A model generated the notes under the pieces. The model was not told where the DNA came from and did no database searches. It saw only the letters and a program-made list of their open reading frames with translations. A program made the translations under genes and the position numbers. From assembly GCA_023251455.1 (NCBI GenBank), contig JAHEYT010000035.1, positions 1 through 64,000 of the forward strand: DNA of 64,000 nt, written 5' to 3'. This DNA is from Bacteroidota bacterium. GTDB taxonomy: Bacteria > Bacteroidota > Bacteroidia > Bacteroidales > Prolixibacteraceae. Positions 34,872 to 43,880 of this stretch are shown here, piece after piece (the first letter of the stretch is position 1; each line of letters begins with the position of its first letter).

Positions 34872-35768
34872 TTATTTTCCATCCACGATAATCGGACTTC
34901 CCTTTTTACTATCCATGATGATCAGTTTGGCATTGGGCGATGTAGCGATGGCTTTAATCATCTCGTATTGCAACTGCTTGTCGCTAAGTCCGGTACTTAG
35001 AATTTTCTGATAATCGGCAATACCCTGAGCTTCCACTCGTTTACGCTCGGCTTCCTGCTTTTCTTTCTGGAGTACAAAAGTCATTTTCTGAGCCTCCTGT
35101 TCTGCATTAATTTTCGATTCGATGGCAGCTTTTACCGATTCAGGCAAAGTAATATTCCGTACTAAAAGTTGTTCAAGTATTAAGCCCCTGCTTTTAAAAT
35201 CATCTTCAATGGTTTTAAAAATGCGAGACTGGAATTCGTCGCGTTTGGTCGAATACAAGGCAACGGCGTCGTAATACACAGCATTGTCCCTGATCTTGGT
35301 ACGACAAATCGGTCGAACTATGGTGTTGCGGTAATCGGTACCAATTTCTTTCAGGATACGTGGTGCCTGGTTCGGAATGACTTTGTACAAGACTGTAAGG
35401 TCGATGATTACTTCAAGTCCGTCGGCTGATAATACACGAATGGCATCATCGCCAGATTTATCGCCTTCATCGTGTACTCCCGACATGGTGTAATTCTGTG
35501 TGCGAACATCAAAAGTAACTACCTCAACCAACGGATTGATTACATTTAGTCCACTTTCGAGAATAGTATTGTTTACTTTTCCGAAAAGTTTCTGAACTCC
35601 TACATCGCCGGGTTCAATTTGTTTAACCGAGGAGTATAAAGCACCAACCAGTATGATCAAAATTCCAACGAGTTTGGTGGTGCTTCCAAAGGGTTTTACA
35701 GGTGATTCGTTTTTCGAAATCACAAATCCAATTGCAATAACTACGATACCAATAAAGATGATAAACAT
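34872..35768 (-). CDS. Prohibitin-like SPFH/Band 7 family protein
   Basis: A 298-residue protein with an N-terminal membrane segment (MFIIFIGIVVIAIGFVIS) and a second hydrophobic stretch (LVGILIILVGALYSSV). The SPFH domain follows (PGDVGVQKLFGKVNNTILESGLNVINPLVEVVTFDVRTQNYTMSG). A long charged helix (INAEQEAQKMTFVLQKEKQEAERKR) should form the coiled coil of ring-shaped assemblies. Bacterial SPFH proteins organise membranes and bind proteases such as FtsH. No partner is encoded nearby. It runs opposite to the polysaccharide genes and appears unrelated to them. Confidence 0.92.
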   Translation of the reverse strand: MFIIFIGIVVIAIGFVISKNESPVKPFGSTTKLVGILIILVGALYSSVKQIEPGDVGVQKLFGKVNNTILESGLNVINPLVEVVTFDVRTQNYTMSGVHDEGDKSGDDAIRVLSADGLEVIIDLTVLYKVIPNQAPRILKEIGTDYRNTIVRPICRTKIRDNAVYYDAVALYSTKRDEFQSRIFKTIEDDFKSRGLILEQLLVRNITLPESVKAAIESKINAEQEAQKMTFVLQKEKQEAERKRVEAQGIADYQKILSTGLSDKQLQYEMIKAIATSPNAKLIIMDSKKGSPIIVDGK

Positions 35769-36043
35769 TTTTTAGTTTTTTAGATTTTAAATACATGTGA
35801 TTATGTCATGTAAATATACAAGATAAACAGACCATTTGTTTTTTGCTTACCGTTTAAATATGAAAAATAGACGGCAGACAGGTAGAATTTAGCGGTGAAT
35901 TTGTGAAATATTGGATTGTGCCAATCAGTGCATTAGTCTATGATGAAGACCTTTAAATTTGAAAAACGTTCTTATTTTAATCCATTAGCTTTCTATATCT
36001 GCTTATTTGGCTTTAGGAATGATATAAATCGAACCGTATACAG

Positions 36044-37039
36044 TCAATTTGTAAACTTATTTTCTTCCAAATCATTAATGTATTTTAGAAACAATAATTC
36101 AAATTCATTCAATTGATTGGGATTGAAAGTACGATCCGGTTTATACCACGACATCGCCGCGAAATAGTTTTGTAATTCAAGATCCTTAAAAATATACCCA
36201 TGTCTGGCGAAAACTTCATTTCTCATCAACCTGAGCATTTGCTTGCTAAAATCCTGAGATTTAAATCGATTGTTTGGAAATGGATACTCAGTTAAACCCT
36301 TCTGTAGTTCTCCATAAGGACATTTCCAAAAACAGAGCAAATTTACCTTTAATGATTCGTTCCATTTTGGTAAGTAATTGTTGTAAGAAAAGACAGTGCT
36401 GTCGTTATAAATGTTCCGTTCAAGCCCCTTTGGTAGGGTTCTGTCTGAATAAAAAGTAGTATCCACAAATGCTTTTGATGCTATTTTTGAATAGTCGAAA
36501 ATAACCTTTCCATTGGCAATTGTACTGCTCCAGGTTTGTGCTGTTCCAATCAAATAGCTGAAGCTGCAGGTCCCGTCAGCCGAACCTCCCAGATCTCCAT
36601 TGTAGTTGTTTTCAACCAAAACGGTTTCTCCCGGCTTGAATTGCACATTCCAGCAAACCCATTTTTCGTAGCGTTTTAAATTTGGGATATTCTCAACCTC
36701 AGTTGTTTGAGTTCGTTTATCAAATTCGGTATTCATTCCGTTTACAGCGCAGGTAAAACCTCTGAGTGGTTTCGAGCCTTGCGATATATCCTCAAAATAG
36801 TCGGGAAAGCCCATGAATACATTTTCAGCTTTGGTTCCCAAATTTTTGAACCAAAACTTGCAATAAACTCTACAGCTATCATTTTCCATTACAACCTTTA
36901 TTTCTTCCTTAACCATGCGAATGCTTTCATTTCTGATTATAGGAAATACGTTTCCGCCTCTTGATCCCAGAAATGCATCGTTCGCTTTGATCGATACGAT
37001 GGAGAATACTAACAGTAAACCGAATATAAGATGCTTCAT
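36044..37039 (-). CDS. Secreted YARHG domain protein
   Basis: A 331-residue exported protein with signal peptide MKHLIFGLLLVFSIVSIKA. The C-terminal 70 residues contain MRNEVFARHGYIFKDLELQNYFAAMSWYKPDRTF, a clear YARHG domain (named for the Y-A-R-H-G motif, function unknown, extracellular). The N-terminal 250 residues look like a beta-rich domain that resembles proteins annotated DUF4424 only in general style. I cannot name it. It begins 8 bases after the stop codon of the winged-helix gene on the same strand, so the two are probably cotranscribed. Confidence 0.8.
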   Translation of the reverse strand: MKHLIFGLLLVFSIVSIKANDAFLGSRGGNVFPIIRNESIRMVKEEIKVVMENDSCRVYCKFWFKNLGTKAENVFMGFPDYFEDISQGSKPLRGFTCAVNGMNTEFDKRTQTTEVENIPNLKRYEKWVCWNVQFKPGETVLVENNYNGDLGGSADGTCSFSYLIGTAQTWSSTIANGKVIFDYSKIASKAFVDTTFYSDRTLPKGLERNIYNDSTVFSYNNYLPKWNESLKVNLLCFWKCPYGELQKGLTEYPFPNNRFKSQDFSKQMLRLMRNEVFARHGYIFKDLELQNYFAAMSWYKPDRTFNPNQLNEFELLFLKYINDLEENKFTN

Positions 37040-37047
37040 TTTTACAT

Positions 37048-38130
37048 TTATTTCTGAAATTTTACTTCCGTCTTCATTCCTGAAAAATGCCCGAAAGATT
37101 CGACAGCTTTTTCAATTAACCCAATTTCCTTTTTATTGTGTGGCCTGAAGTGGTCAAGTTCAATAATCACCGTATTTTTTTTGATTGTTCTTTTCCACAA
37201 TCCTGAAATTTGCCCGTTTACAACGATTATAGGCCTGAAAATACCATTGTTCGAAATGGCTTTGGTGTGATGATCGGCTGTAATTGCGGCACTTCGGTTT
37301 TTATAACTGATGAGGTATTCGTCAAAGGCAGGCAACAAATAAACTGAGTTGGGTGGGGAAGTAGGTAGGTTTATTGAATCGGAAAGCCAATACGTATCGG
37401 CGCCAATAGTTTCTGAAACCAAGTTCGCTTGGTTCATTTCCAGTGCTTTTCGGGCATCCGAAACAGCTAAGCCCGACCACCATACAAAGTCGACAAGAGT
37501 TGCCGGGCCGTGGCTGGTAAAGTACTTTTTAGCCAGCAAAGCCAACGCTTCTTCTTTCGTAAAAGTTTTCTTTTCCGGAACCCGCTCTGCAAGTAAAGTA
37601 TAGGTTTGCTTTTTCCCTGAAATAGCTCCGCTGCAAATGATCCCATTAATTTCAGCATCCATCAGGATGTGTGGTAATCGTTGTTCGAAGGTGTTTATTC
37701 CGGCCCGATTGAGTTGGTCGCCTAATTCTTCACGGGTCAATGACCGATTTCCTTCGAGCGATTTTACGAGGACTTCCTTACTTTTTTTTAACTCATTTTC
37801 CGTAAGCCCCAAATCACGGTGTCTCGATTTAGTTGTCGATTTAATTTGTTTTGCGGTGAGTTCCAATAACCAGTAAATGTCGTCGGCCGAAACAAAATGC
37901 CAGGTGGGACGCATCAAATGGGTGCGAAGGATTTCACCCTGATTAAAAGCCGATTCAATCTGTGCTTCGGTTAAGTGCGGCAACCGAGCGCCAATAGCCC
38001 ATTTAGCCTGATTGTAATCCTGAGCCTGCATGGCGCCCATCCAGCCTAAAAGTTCTTTTGCTGTCTTAAAATTGGTTGATACAATTTGTTGATTGTGAAG
38101 TCGGAGTGTGGAAATGTAGGATAGGTTCAT
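37048..38130 (-). CDS. Winged helix DNA-binding domain-containing protein (HTH_42 / YcaQ-like)
   Basis: A 360-residue cytoplasmic protein. The N-terminal LLGWMGAMQAQDYNQAKWAIGARLP, the segment EILRTHLMRPTWHFVSADDIYWLL and the central FTSHGPATLVDFVWWSGL are signatures of the winged-helix HTH_42 family. Some members (YcaQ/AlkX, AlkZ) are DNA glycosylases that repair alkylated bases or crosslinks. The QxQ-type element may be represented by QAQDY near residue 35, in keeping with the glycosylase group. Activity is not proven by the motif. The gene is divergent from the GH127 gene and probably leads a two-gene operon with the YARHG protein. Confidence 0.9.
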   Translation of the reverse strand: MNLSYISTLRLHNQQIVSTNFKTAKELLGWMGAMQAQDYNQAKWAIGARLPHLTEAQIESAFNQGEILRTHLMRPTWHFVSADDIYWLLELTAKQIKSTTKSRHRDLGLTENELKKSKEVLVKSLEGNRSLTREELGDQLNRAGINTFEQRLPHILMDAEINGIICSGAISGKKQTYTLLAERVPEKKTFTKEEALALLAKKYFTSHGPATLVDFVWWSGLAVSDARKALEMNQANLVSETIGADTYWLSDSINLPTSPPNSVYLLPAFDEYLISYKNRSAAITADHHTKAISNNGIFRPIIVVNGQISGLWKRTIKKNTVIIELDHFRPHNKKEIGLIEKAVESFGHFSGMKTEVKFQK

Positions 38131-38234
38131 GTAGTTTTATTATAACAATAGCAGAAGTAAAAATAGTTAATGTATTTCACATATCGTTTAAGTTGACTTT
38201 GTTCTTTAAAGTGTGTAAATAACACCTATTTTAT

Positions 38235-38242
38235 TATTTTTG
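38235..38242 (+). promoter_or_regulatory. Promoter -7 box before GH127
   Basis: TATTTTTG at 38235-38242 matches TAnnTTTG, about 46 bases before the GH127 ATG. No convincing -33 box at the usual distance is visible. Confidence 0.35.
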
Positions 38243-38287
38243 AAGTATCTGATTTTTCTGTAAAAACCGATACCTAAAATCCATATT

Positions 38288-40699
38288 ATGAAACTGCTCC
38301 AAACCACACTTTCACTAATACTCCTGACCGCTTCGTTCATTTTTCCGGCACATAGTCAAACTGCCAACGATTATCCCATCCGCCCGGTTCCTTTCACCTC
38401 AGTAAAGGTGACGGATGAATTTTGGGCTCCACGCATCAAGTTGAACCATGATGTGACCATTCCAATTGCGCTGAAACAGTGTTACATTACCGGACGTGTA
38501 GATAATTTCAAAGTTGCGGGTAAATTGCAGGAAGGTAAATTCTGCACCGAATATCCGTTTGACGACACCGACATTTACAAAATTTTAGAAGGCGCCAGCT
38601 ATTCGCTTCAAACAACTCCCGATCCGCAGCTCGAAGCCCGCATGGACACGCTGATTTATTACGTGGGAAAGGCCCAGGAACCCGATGGATACCTTTATAC
38701 TACGAGAACCATCGATCCGGCTCATCCTCACGAATGGTCGGGCAAGGAGCGCTGGGAAATGGAGTCGGATCTGAGTCACGAATTGTACAACAGCGGACAT
38801 TTGTTCGAAGCTGCGGTGGCACATTTTCAGGCAACAGGTAAACGGACATTTTTGGATATTGCCATTAAAAACGCCGATTTGCTGGTGAAAACTTTTGGTC
38901 CCGGAAAATTGATGCGCTCGCCCGGACACCAGATTGTTGAAATGGGTTTGGTGAAGATGTTCCGTACTACTGGCAAAAAAGAATACCTCGATCTTGCAAA
39001 GTTTTTCCTCGATAGTCGTGGCAAGAATTCACCCCATTCGAGAGGCGAATATTCACAGGATCAGGTTCCGGTTGTTGATCAGACTGAAGCTGTAGGCCAT
39101 TCTGTGCGGGCAACTTACATGTATTCAGGAATGGCTGATGTTGCTGCGATTACGGGAGATATGAACTACCTGAAAGCCATTGACAAAATTTGGGACGATA
39201 TTGTGAATTACAAATTATACATCACCGGAGGAATTGGAGCAGCTGCCGGTCACGAAGGTTTTGGACCTAAATACGAACTTCCAAATATGTCGGCCTACAA
39301 CGAAACATGTGCTTCCATTGGTAATATTTATTGGAACTATCGCTTGTTTCTGTTGCACGGCGACTCAAAATATTACGACGTGCTCGAACAGATCCTTTAC
39401 AACGGAATGATTTCAGGTGTTTCGCAAAGTGGCGATCATTTTTTCTATCCCAATCCGCTCGAATCGATGGGCCAACATTCGCGCTCTGAGTGGTTTGGGT
39501 GTGCCTGCTGCCCCAGCAATGTGTGTCGGTTTATCCCTTCCATTCCGGGTTATATGTATGGACAAACCGATTCGCGTCTGTATGTGAACCTGTTTATCCA
39601 GAGCAAAGCCAATGTCTCAATCGGCGGCGAAAAGCTGGAAATAGAGCAAACAACTCAATATCCATGGGATGGCGAAGTTAAATTCAGCATTAATCCTGAA
39701 AAAGCGAAGTCATTTGAATTGGCGCTGCGTATTCCCGGTTGGTTATCCGAAAAACCGCTCCCCGGAAGTTTATACGCGTTTGCTTCGGCCCCAGAAAAGA
39801 AATTTGTTTTGAAAGTAAATGGAAAACTCGCTGAATATAAAGCCGAAAATGGTTATGCCATCATCAGCAATCATTGGAAGAAAGGCGATGTGGTGACACT
39901 TTCGTTGCCAATGGAAATCCGTCGTGTAGTGGCCAACGAAAAGCTGGAGGCCGACAACAATAAAGTTGCCCTGATGCGTGGACCAATGGTGTATTGTGCC
40001 GAATGGCCCGATTTTCAGGACAAACATGTGCTGAACCTGATTCTGCCTGATGCATCTTCGCTTACATCCGAATTTCATCCTGAAATGTTGGGTGGCGCGG
40101 TAATCCTGAAAGGCGAGGCTCAAAGTGCTGTTCGCATAAATGATTCGGCGACCAAAGAAACGAATGTTGCGTTTACGGCTATTCCGTATTATTCATGGGC
40201 GAACCGTGGACCTGGCGAAATGGAAGTTTGGTTTGCCACCAAAGCCAGTGCCTCGAAACCTTTGCCAGCTCCGACTATTGCATCGAAAAGCAAAATAACG
40301 GCAGAGGACAAATTAAAGCCTCTCGTTGCATTGAACGACCAGATTCTGCCAAAGAATTCCAACGATAGGGAAGCTATTTATTGCCATTGGTGGCCACTTA
40401 AAAATGCCAGCCGATGGATTCAATACACTTTCGAAAAGCCTGAAAAAGTATCGGTGGCCAAAGTTTATTGGTTCGACGATAGTCCGTGGGGTGGCTGCCG
40501 CGTTCCGGCATCATGGAAAATCCTTTACCAGACAGCTTCCGGAGAATGGAAAGCTGTTGAAAATACTTCACCTTACGGAAATGAAAAGGACAAACTGAAT
40601 GAGGTGCATTTTAAGCAAATAGAAACTTCGGCACTCAAACTCGAAGTTCAGCTTCCGGCAGAAAATTCTTCGGGAGTGTATGAATGGGTTGTGCAGTAA
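38288..40699 (+). CDS. GH127 beta-L-arabinofuranosidase
   Basis: An 803-residue exported enzyme with signal peptide MKLLQTTLSLILLTASFIFPAHSQ. Family signatures are VKVTDEFWAPRIKLNHDVTIP, a six-hairpin catalytic region with YNETCASIGNIYWNYRLFLL (with the catalytic-type Glu and a Cys), and GCACCPSNVCR, the zinc-binding cysteine cluster that in GH127 surrounds the nucleophilic Cys. A C-terminal extension of about 130 residues (from about 670, including WWPLKNASRWIQYTFEKPEKVSVAKVYWFDD) resembles a discoidin/CBM32-like sugar-binding domain. It probably removes beta-arabinofuranose from pectin side chains. It is a separate transcription unit from the core enzyme run. Confidence 0.93.
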   Translation: MKLLQTTLSLILLTASFIFPAHSQTANDYPIRPVPFTSVKVTDEFWAPRIKLNHDVTIPIALKQCYITGRVDNFKVAGKLQEGKFCTEYPFDDTDIYKILEGASYSLQTTPDPQLEARMDTLIYYVGKAQEPDGYLYTTRTIDPAHPHEWSGKERWEMESDLSHELYNSGHLFEAAVAHFQATGKRTFLDIAIKNADLLVKTFGPGKLMRSPGHQIVEMGLVKMFRTTGKKEYLDLAKFFLDSRGKNSPHSRGEYSQDQVPVVDQTEAVGHSVRATYMYSGMADVAAITGDMNYLKAIDKIWDDIVNYKLYITGGIGAAAGHEGFGPKYELPNMSAYNETCASIGNIYWNYRLFLLHGDSKYYDVLEQILYNGMISGVSQSGDHFFYPNPLESMGQHSRSEWFGCACCPSNVCRFIPSIPGYMYGQTDSRLYVNLFIQSKANVSIGGEKLEIEQTTQYPWDGEVKFSINPEKAKSFELALRIPGWLSEKPLPGSLYAFASAPEKKFVLKVNGKLAEYKAENGYAIISNHWKKGDVVTLSLPMEIRRVVANEKLEADNNKVALMRGPMVYCAEWPDFQDKHVLNLILPDASSLTSEFHPEMLGGAVILKGEAQSAVRINDSATKETNVAFTAIPYYSWANRGPGEMEVWFATKASASKPLPAPTIASKSKITAEDKLKPLVALNDQILPKNSNDREAIYCHWWPLKNASRWIQYTFEKPEKVSVAKVYWFDDSPWGGCRVPASWKILYQTASGEWKAVENTSPYGNEKDKLNEVHFKQIETSALKLEVQLPAENSSGVYEWVVQ

Positions 40700-40792
40700 G
40701 TAGTTTCATGTGATGAAGATTATTTAACCTGAATTATTTGTTCTCACTGGTCAGTTTGTTGGTATGATATAAAAGTTTATTTTTGCTTCAAA

Positions 40793-40821
40793 TTGTCATT
40801 TGTACAATAATGTTATTTTTG
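40793..40821 (+). promoter_or_regulatory. Promoter before GH31
   Basis: TTG at 40793-40795, an 18-base spacer and TATTTTTG at 40814-40821 match the Bacteroidota promoter pattern, about 45 bases before the GH31 ATG. Confidence 0.5.
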
Positions 40822-40865
40822 ATTGTTTAAATTGCCTTTTCCGATTCAACTAAAACCGATATATC

Positions 40866-43712
40866 ATGAAGCGAATTTTATATTTTACCGTTGCAGCCCT
40901 CTTTTTGTCAGCCTGTACGCAGCAGGTTTGGGAGAAAACTCCGAAAGGAGTGCTCATTCATCCCAAATCGAAAACCGAAAACGGAGTTCGTTCGCTTAGC
41001 CTTGATGTAGTAAACGATGAAATTATCCATGTTTTAGCATCCCCAACCGATCAGTTCACGACAGCAAAAAGTTTGTGTGTGGTCGATCAGCCTGAAAATC
41101 AAATTCCATTTGACGTTTCGGAACAGAACGATAGCCTGATTTTATCGACTACAAAAGTAAAAGCTGCAGTTTCGCTTTCATCTGGTGCAGTCGTTTTTTA
41201 CGACGAAAATGGCCGGAAACTTCTTCAGGAAAGAGCAACCGGAGGAAAAACATTTTCACCGATAACTGTTGAAGGCACCAATGGATACCGCTTTTCACAG
41301 ATTTTTGAATCTCCGGATGATGAAGCTTTTTATGGATTGGGTCAACATCAGTCGGACGAGTTTAACTACAAAGGGCGTAATGAAATTTTATATCAGTACA
41401 ACACAAAAGTTTCGGTGCCGTTCGTGGTTTCGAATAAAAACTACGGACTTTTGTGGGACAATTATTCGGTAACCAAATTTGGCGATCCACGCGATTATTC
41501 TGATATGGATCTGTTCAAACTCTACAATGCGAAAGGCGAGGAGGGTGGTTTATCCGGAGTTTATTATACCAATTCAGATACGAATAAGGTCTTTGTCAAC
41601 CGCAACGAAACGGCCATCGATTACGAAAATCTGACGACCATCAAAAAGTTTCCTGAAGGATTTCAGTTCAATAATTCGACCATTGTTTGGAAAGGTCAGA
41701 TTGAGCCCAAGGAATCAGGCGAATTTCATTTCAAACTGTATTATGCCGGATACACCAAAGTTTATATCGATAATGAATTGGTTGTTCCTGAACGTTGGCG
41801 CACAGCCTGGAATCCGAATACCTACAAATTCACAAAGAATCTGGAACAGGGCAAAAAATATTCGATCAGGCTGGAATGGAAACCCGACGGAGGCGTTTCA
41901 TACATTAGCCTGAAAGCATTGAGTCCACGCCCAAAAGCCGACCAGAATGCTTTGTCGCTTTCGTCCGAGATAGGCGATCAGATCGACTATTATTTTATCC
42001 GTGGAAATAATCTGGATGAGGTAATCAGCGGATACCGCACAGTGACTGGCAAAGCGCAGATCATGCCGAAATGGGCGATGGGTTACTGGCAGAGCCGTGA
42101 ACGCTACAAAACGGCTGATGAACTAACAACAGTTGTTCAGGAATACCGCAAACACCAGATTCCGCTCGATAATATAGTCCTCGACTGGAGCTACTGGCAT
42201 ATGACTGAATGGGGTTCGCACGAATTTGATGCTGCCCGTTTCCCTGATCCTACCGCAATGGTCCAGAAAGTTCACGATTTGAATGCGCACATCATGATTT
42301 CGGTATGGCCAAAATTTTACTACAACACCGATCATTACAAGGAATTCGACAGCAAGGGCTGGATGTACCAACGTGCTGTAAAAGATAGCATTCGCGACTG
42401 GATTGGCAAAGGTTACATTGGTTCGTTTTACGATGCTTACAATCCAGATGCCCGCAAATTGTTCTGGAACCAAATGAAAGAACACATTTACAGCAAAGGC
42501 TTTGATGCCTGGTGGATGGATGCTTCGGAGCCGGATATTCTCTCGAATGCCAGCATCGAATACCGCAAAGAGCTGATGACTCCAACCGCGCTCGGACCAT
42601 CGACTAAATATTTCAACGCTTATGCGCTGATGAATGCCGAAGCCATTTACGACGGACAGCGAGGAGAAGATCCCAACAAACGGGTATTCCTACTGACACG
42701 CTCCGGATTTGCAGGGTTGCAACGTTATTCAACAGCTACCTGGAGTGGCGATATTGGTACGCGTTGGGAAGACATGAAAGCTCAAATTTCAGCAGGATTA
42801 AATTATGCTATCTCCGGAATTCCTTATTGGACGATGGATATCGGCGGTTTTTGTGTTGAGAAACGTTACGAACAGGCTAAAGAAGGATCAGCTGATCTGG
42901 ATGAATGGCGCGAATTGAATTCCCGTTGGTACCAGTTTGGTGCGTTTTGTCCACTTTTCCGTAGTCATGGACAGTTCCCTTACCGCGAAATTTACAACAT
43001 GGCTCCTGAAACTCATCCTGCTTACAAAAGCATGGTTTATGTGAATAAACTTCGCTACCGTTTGATGCCCTACATTTATTCGCTTGCCGGGAAAACGCAT
43101 TTTGAAGATTACACCATCATGCGAGCATTGGTGATGGATTTCAACGGTGATAAACAGGTTGAGAATGTTGGCGATCAATACATGTTTGGTCCATCGCTGA
43201 TGGTTGCTCCGGTTTACCAATACAAAGCCCGCAACCGCGAAGTTTATTTCCCTGCCGCAAATGGCTGGTACGATTTGTACTCCGGAAAATATACGGAAGG
43301 TGGACAAAAACTTACGATTGACGCACCTTACGAACGGATGCCATTGTTTGTGAAAGAGGGTTCGATTGTTCCTTTCGGTCCTGAAATTCAGTACACCGGA
43401 GAGAAACAAGCTGATGTAATTACCTTGTATGTTTACACCGGGAAAAATGCCGAATTTACTTTGTATGAAGACGAAGGCGTAAATTACAATTACGAAAAGG
43501 GCGCTTTCAGTACCATCCAGTTTAAATACGACGAACAGGCCGGGAAACTGATTATTGGTGATGCAACCGGCTCGTTTGACGGTATGTTAAAATCGCGTAA
43601 ATTCAATATCGTTTGGGTTGGAAAAGATAAACCTGTTGCTTTCGATTTAAGCCGAAAGGCTGATGATACAGTGACTTATGAAGGTAAAATGGTGGAAGTG
43701 ATAAGGAAATAA
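40866..43712 (+). CDS. GH31 alpha-glycosidase with inserted PA14 domain, probable alpha-xylosidase
   Basis: A 948-residue lipoprotein (signal MKRILYFTVAALFLSAC with lipobox Cys). It has an N-terminal beta-sandwich (FYGLGQHQSDEFNYKGR), an inserted PA14 domain at about 225-365 (STIVWKGQIEPKESGEFHFKLYYAGYTKVYIDNELV), a (beta/alpha)8 barrel and C-terminal beta domains. The nucleophile is Asp552 in WWMDASEP and the acid/base is Asp629 in SGDIG. PA14-bearing GH31 lipoproteins in Bacteroidota are often alpha-xylosidases acting on xyloglucan oligosaccharides. Substrate here is uncertain because the other enzymes point to pectin. It has its own promoter and ends at a bidirectional terminator. Confidence 0.9.
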   Translation: MKRILYFTVAALFLSACTQQVWEKTPKGVLIHPKSKTENGVRSLSLDVVNDEIIHVLASPTDQFTTAKSLCVVDQPENQIPFDVSEQNDSLILSTTKVKAAVSLSSGAVVFYDENGRKLLQERATGGKTFSPITVEGTNGYRFSQIFESPDDEAFYGLGQHQSDEFNYKGRNEILYQYNTKVSVPFVVSNKNYGLLWDNYSVTKFGDPRDYSDMDLFKLYNAKGEEGGLSGVYYTNSDTNKVFVNRNETAIDYENLTTIKKFPEGFQFNNSTIVWKGQIEPKESGEFHFKLYYAGYTKVYIDNELVVPERWRTAWNPNTYKFTKNLEQGKKYSIRLEWKPDGGVSYISLKALSPRPKADQNALSLSSEIGDQIDYYFIRGNNLDEVISGYRTVTGKAQIMPKWAMGYWQSRERYKTADELTTVVQEYRKHQIPLDNIVLDWSYWHMTEWGSHEFDAARFPDPTAMVQKVHDLNAHIMISVWPKFYYNTDHYKEFDSKGWMYQRAVKDSIRDWIGKGYIGSFYDAYNPDARKLFWNQMKEHIYSKGFDAWWMDASEPDILSNASIEYRKELMTPTALGPSTKYFNAYALMNAEAIYDGQRGEDPNKRVFLLTRSGFAGLQRYSTATWSGDIGTRWEDMKAQISAGLNYAISGIPYWTMDIGGFCVEKRYEQAKEGSADLDEWRELNSRWYQFGAFCPLFRSHGQFPYREIYNMAPETHPAYKSMVYVNKLRYRLMPYIYSLAGKTHFEDYTIMRALVMDFNGDKQVENVGDQYMFGPSLMVAPVYQYKARNREVYFPAANGWYDLYSGKYTEGGQKLTIDAPYERMPLFVKEGSIVPFGPEIQYTGEKQADVITLYVYTGKNAEFTLYEDEGVNYNYEKGAFSTIQFKYDEQAGKLIIGDATGSFDGMLKSRKFNIVWVGKDKPVAFDLSRKADDTVTYEGKMVEVIRK

Positions 43713-43793
43713 TATCAGGAAAAAGTCATTTGTCATTTGAAAATATTCCGCATAAACTTTTCCCAATGACTATTGACTTTTTTCAATAAAAGA

Positions 43794-43822
43794 AGAAGGC
43801 AGCTCCAATCGGGCTGCCTTCT
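43794..43822. terminator. Bidirectional terminator between GH31 and transketolase
   Basis: AGAAGGCAGC (43794-43803) pairs perfectly with GCTGCCTTCT (43813-43822) around TCCAATCGG. T-rich sequence follows on both strands. Confidence 0.8.
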
Positions 43823-43837
43823 CTACTTTTTATAGGC

Positions 43838-43857
43838 GGAGTGACTTCAAATCACCC
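43838..43857. repeat. Degenerate member of the TTCAA-centred palindrome family
   Basis: GGAGTGACTTCAAATCACCC has the same GTGACTTCAA core as the palindrome at 32174-32206, but with two mismatched positions in the arms. It lies beside the GH31/transketolase terminator. Confidence 0.5.
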
Positions 43858-43880
43858 CGTCAGTAAGAGTATCGCATAAA

